The notes under the pieces are model-generated. The model saw nothing but the letters and a program-made list of their open reading frames with translations, was not told the origin of the DNA and did not search any database. Shown one piece after another: positions 24,309 through 26,796 of a DNA stretch of 26,796 nucleotides; position 1 is the first letter of the stretch, and each line of letters opens with the position of its first letter. This DNA comes from Clostridia bacterium. GTDB lineage: Bacteria; Bacillota; Clostridia; TANB77; CAG-508. Where the stretch lies: NCBI GenBank assembly GCA_900768805.1, contig CAAGEF010000004.1, positions 1-26,796 on the forward strand, given 5' to 3'. The translations under genes were made by a program, and so were the position numbers.

Positions 24309-25559
24309 TTATATAGTATCTTTTACTTCAACAATTTTATGAGTATAATCTAAGTTAGCTTCTCCATTTTTTTTATATCCTAAAGTATAAATATTAGTTG
24401 CTAAAATATCTTTTGAAATTAAAGTATTTAAATTAGAATCATTATTAGCTTCAACAAATTTTTTGAAGGAAACAATAAGCTTTGCTTTTGGGTTTGTTTT
24501 TGCAATTGTTGATATTATTTTTTTACCATATTCATTAAATCCTAAAATTCTAATATAAGGTGTAGCTTTTTGAGATGCTATTATATCTTTTTTTGTTACA
24601 TTAAGTAAAGCATAAACTAAAATTCTTTGTATTCTAGTTTGAGTAAATCTCTTGGTTTTTATTTTTGAAATCAATTCATTAAGATTTTGGGCTTCATGAG
24701 CTGCTGATTTTATTCTATTTTCTAAACCTTCTGAAACATCAGGAAGATTAGATATTTCTGTAATTGTCATTCTTCTCAAAATATATATTATTTCTTTTTC
24801 AAAAACTTCTAACCCCTTTACATATTCACCAGTTCTCATTTTTTTTCTTAAAATATCGTAACTTGATTTAGGAAGGACTTCTTTTAACTTATCTTTATCA
24901 TCTAAGAATCCCCTAATTGCTGTTGCACTTGCAATTCCAAATGAAATAGTTTTGCTATGATAATCAGAATTTTTTCTTTTAAATGTTATTGGAGTTATTT
25001 GTGCTTTATGTTTTTTTATAGCTTTTAAATATTCAACACCTAAAATATTGTTAGGCTCTTCAAGAATACTAGAATAAACTTTCGAGGTTCCAAAATACAT
25101 AGAAAGAGCAAGTTCTCTTGCTTTAGGATAAGATAAACCAGAACGAAGTTGACGATTTATTAGAGTAGATAATTCTTTTGGCTCTTTATATAAAATACTT
25201 GCAACATTATCTAGTGGTTCAATTTCTCCTACTTCACTTCCAAATGCTAAATAATCTACAAAACTTAATGTGTTCAAAATTTTTATAGCACCTTCAGCAA
25301 AATTTTCTGCACTAGAAATTGAATATAAAGTAGGTAGTTCTATAATTAAATCAAATCCATTTCTAATTGCGATTTCAGCTCTAGTCCATTTATCTAATAT
25401 TGCAGTATCTCCTCGTTGAACGAAATTTCCACTCATAATTCCAATTGTAAAATCAGGTTGTACTATCTTCTTTGCTTTTGTTAAATGATAAAAGTGCCCA
25501 TTGTGAAACGGGTTAAATTCTCCAATAACAGCAAGTGTTCCTCCCAAAATAATCACCAT
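24309..25559 (-). CDS. tmcAL: tRNA(Met) cytidine acetate ligase TmcAL (YlbM family)
   Basis: Activates acetate with ATP and forms N4-acetylcytidine at the wobble base of elongator tRNA-Met. The nucleotidyltransferase fold is shown by GEFNPFHNGH (H19 and H22 of the HxGH motif) and GIMSGNFVQRGD shortly after. The 416-residue length fits the family. The start is uncertain: ATG 25559 gives a few extra residues, while TTG at 25547 fits the usual family length better and has GGTGAT upstream on the minus strand. It is convergent with metK and divergent from rnhA. Together with QueH and QueA it makes tRNA modification a repeated theme of this window. Confidence 0.92.
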   Translation of the reverse strand: MVIILGGTLAVIGEFNPFHNGHFYHLTKAKKIVQPDFTIGIMSGNFVQRGDTAILDKWTRAEIAIRNGFDLIIELPTLYSISSAENFAEGAIKILNTLSFVDYLAFGSEVGEIEPLDNVASILYKEPKELSTLINRQLRSGLSYPKARELALSMYFGTSKVYSSILEEPNNILGVEYLKAIKKHKAQITPITFKRKNSDYHSKTISFGIASATAIRGFLDDKDKLKEVLPKSSYDILRKKMRTGEYVKGLEVFEKEIIYILRRMTITEISNLPDVSEGLENRIKSAAHEAQNLNELISKIKTKRFTQTRIQRILVYALLNVTKKDIIASQKATPYIRILGFNEYGKKIISTIAKTNPKAKLIVSFKKFVEANNDSNLNTLISKDILATNIYTLGYKKNGEANLDYTHKIVEVKDTI

Positions 25560-25564
25560 CCATA

Positions 25565-25616
25565 TTGTAATATTTTAAATTTATGATATAATATCACATA
25601 ACAAATAAAATTTCAA
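25565..25616. promoter_or_regulatory. Overlapping divergent promoters of tmcAL and rnhA
   Basis: Minus strand: TTGAAA (25611-25616), 17-bp spacer, TATTAT (25588-25593). Plus strand: TTGTAA (25565-25570), 16-bp spacer, TATAAT (25587-25592). The two -10 elements lie on the same near-palindromic ATATAATAT, so the polymerases should exclude each other. Confidence 0.6.
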
Positions 25617-25636
25617 TTTATAATAAAGGATTTATA

Positions 25637-26074
25637 ATGAAAAAAGTAACAATTTATACAGATGGAGCTTGCTCTGGAAATCCAGGTCCTGGAGGTTGGG
25701 GCGCTCTTTTAATGTTTGAAGGAAATAAAAAGGAAATTTCAGGAGCCAAAAACGATACTACTAATAATATTATGGAGTTAACTGCCGTCATAGAAGCTTT
25801 AAAATTATTGAAATTTGAGTGTGAAGTTGATTTATATAGTGATAGTAGTTATGTTGTAAATGCATTTTTGCAAGGTTGGATATATAATTGGAGAAAAAAC
25901 AATTGGAAAACTGCTAGTAAAGAACCTGTAAAAAATCGTGAACTATGGGAAGAGTTATATGAATTAACTCAAAAGCATAAAGTTAATTTTATAAAAGTAA
26001 AAGGTCATAGTGATAATGAATTTAATAATAAATGTGATTATTTAGCTACAACTGCGATAAAAGAATTATTGTAA
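25637..26074 (+). CDS. rnhA: Ribonuclease HI
   Basis: Degrades the RNA strand of RNA-DNA hybrids, such as R-loops and primers. The 145-residue protein keeps the full catalytic set in the expected places: D9 (YTDGACSGNPGPGGWG), E47 (NNIMELTA), D69 (YSDSSYV), H124 (VKGHSDNEFN) and D134. It has a typical RNase HI length without an N-terminal hybrid-binding domain. The tryptophan-rich basic stretch WIYNWRKNNWK corresponds to the basic protrusion that grips the hybrid. The start ATG 25637 follows AAAGGA. It lies 12 bp before coaE in a short rnhA-coaE-queA run. Confidence 0.97.
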   Translation: MKKVTIYTDGACSGNPGPGGWGALLMFEGNKKEISGAKNDTTNNIMELTAVIEALKLLKFECEVDLYSDSSYVVNAFLQGWIYNWRKNNWKTASKEPVKNRELWEELYELTQKHKVNFIKVKGHSDNEFNNKCDYLATTAIKELL

Positions 26075-26086
26075 AGGGGATAATGC

Positions 26087-26686
26087 ATGAAAATATTAGG
26101 TATAACTGGAAGTTCTGGAGCTGGAAAAACTTTAGTTACAAATTTGTTTTTGGAATTAAATAGTACGCATATAATAAATACTGATGATTTAGCAAAAAAA
26201 TTAGTTCAAAAAGATACAAAATATTTAAAAGAAATTGTAGATTTTTTTGGTCAAGATATTTTATTAGCGGATGGAAATTTAAATAGAAAAAAACTAAGTA
26301 ATACAATTTCTAAAAATAATCAAGCACAAAATGAATTAAACAAAATTACTAAAAATAATTTAGTTCCAAAAATGTTAGAGGAAATAAATAATAATTCAGA
26401 TAAAGAACTAATAATTTTAGATATACCTATCTTATACGAAAATAAATTAGATGTTTATTGTGATAAAGTTTTAGCTATAATCTCAAAAAAAGAGGAACAG
26501 ATAAGAAGAATTTGTGCAAGAGATAATATAACAAAAAGTCAAGCTGAAAATAGATTGAAAATACAATTATCAAATGAATTTTTTAAAGAAAACGCAGATT
26601 ATATAATTGAAAATTATGATAAAACACAAGATGAATTATTAATAGAAATAAAAAAAATATATAATGAAATGATTAAAGGGGAGTAA
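26087..26686 (+). CDS. coaE: Dephospho-CoA kinase
   Basis: Catalyses the last step of coenzyme A synthesis, phosphorylating the 3' hydroxyl of dephospho-CoA. The 199-residue protein has the P-loop GSSGAGKT (8-15), the DDLAKKLV segment that follows, and DIPILYE, the equivalent of the family DxPLLFE motif. The start ATG 26087 follows AAAGGGGAT. Its last codons overlap the AAAGGGGAG ribosome binding site of queA (26675-26683), so the two are probably co-translated. It is usually found beside polA in Firmicutes; here they are several kilobases apart. Confidence 0.94.
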   Translation: MKILGITGSSGAGKTLVTNLFLELNSTHIINTDDLAKKLVQKDTKYLKEIVDFFGQDILLADGNLNRKKLSNTISKNNQAQNELNKITKNNLVPKMLEEINNNSDKELIILDIPILYENKLDVYCDKVLAIISKKEEQIRRICARDNITKSQAENRLKIQLSNEFFKENADYIIENYDKTQDELLIEIKKIYNEMIKGE

Positions 26687-26687
26687 A

Positions 26688-26796
26688 ATGAAAGTTTCAG
26701 AGTTTAACTATGAATTACCAGAAAATTTGATAGCACAACATCCGTACGATAAAAGAGATGAAGCAAGACTTATGATTTTAGATAAAAAGTCTCAAA
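26688..26796 (+). CDS. queA: QueA, S-adenosylmethionine:tRNA ribosyltransferase-isomerase (5' part only)
   Basis: Transfers and isomerises the ribosyl group of SAM onto preQ1-tRNA, producing epoxyqueuosine-tRNA. Only the first 36 codons lie in the window, running off its right edge. The start MKVSEFNYELPENLIAQHP and the following KRDEARLMIL are characteristic of QueA. ATG 26688 is 1 bp after the coaE stop codon and has AAAGGGGAG 4 nt upstream. The substrate SAM comes from metK, and the product is finished by QueH. Confidence 0.93.
   Translation, partial: MKVSEFNYELPENLIAQHPYDKRDEARLMILDKKSQ

Noticed and set aside
1..26796. Defence island, prophage, CRISPR array or secondary metabolite cluster
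   Set aside because: Almost every gene belongs to the core genome and base composition is uniform. No transposase, integrase, Cas or toxin-antitoxin pair was recognised. The 79-residue gene at 11937 is too featureless to call an antitoxin.

Overview
The window is very AT-rich (roughly a quarter G+C by eye). It carries core housekeeping genes of a low-GC Gram-positive bacterium: ClpC with a UVR segment, a short FtsY, an LtaS-like enzyme, a UPF0182 protein, NAD-dependent LigA, RuvB, a SAM-I riboswitch ahead of metK, TmcAL and QueH. This fits Bacillota, most likely an uncultivated clostridial lineage; the species cannot be read from the sequence. Bases 1-26 are Illumina TruSeq adapter, so the left edge is a draft contig end. 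I see no rRNA, tRNA, CRISPR array, transposase or phage gene.

Layout. (1) 29-2679 (+): end of a membrane protein cut by the adapter, overlapping by ATGA a polytopic LtaS/sulfatase-type phosphotransferase. (2) 2680-3073: a probable stand-alone structured RNA on the minus strand, about 260 nt, with a near-consensus promoter, a rod-like fold, a five-codon ORF with an ideal ribosome binding site, and a terminator. (3) 3074-5503 (+): clpC, without the usual ctsR-mcsA-mcsB. (4) 5613-16668 (+): a long same-strand run of ftsY, a UPF0182 gene, pgsA, ligA, a small unknown gene, ruvB, a GT-C-like membrane protein, a QueH-GNAT fusion and a small membrane protein. (5) 16747-17646 (-): a cation diffusion facilitator. 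(6) 17821-18780 (+): an unrecognised protein with a transglutaminase-like Cys-His-Asp pattern. (7) 18781-19097: a gap rich in inverted repeats. (8) 19098-22791 (+): polA, a lytic transglycosylase and a zinc-ribbon membrane protein. (9) 22810-24201 (+): promoter, SAM-I riboswitch, attenuator and metK. (10) 24309-25559 (-): tmcAL, divergent from rnhA, coaE and the start of queA (+).

The genes cover DNA replication and repair (ligA, ruvB, polA, rnhA), the envelope (LtaS-like protein, pgsA, lytic transglycosylase, GT-C-like protein), protein targeting and quality control (ftsY, clpC), and tRNA modification linked to SAM (metK, queA, QueH-GNAT, tmcAL). QueA uses SAM and QueH completes queuosine, so both ends of that late pathway lie here.

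Most of the window is ordinary core genome. The best candidates for something undescribed are the minus-strand RNA at about 2681-2941, the QueH-GNAT fusion, the Cys-His-Asp protein at 17821, and the hairpin-rich gap before polA. The SAM riboswitch is a known class, but its pseudoknot, terminator and 12-bp antiterminator can all be paired base by base.
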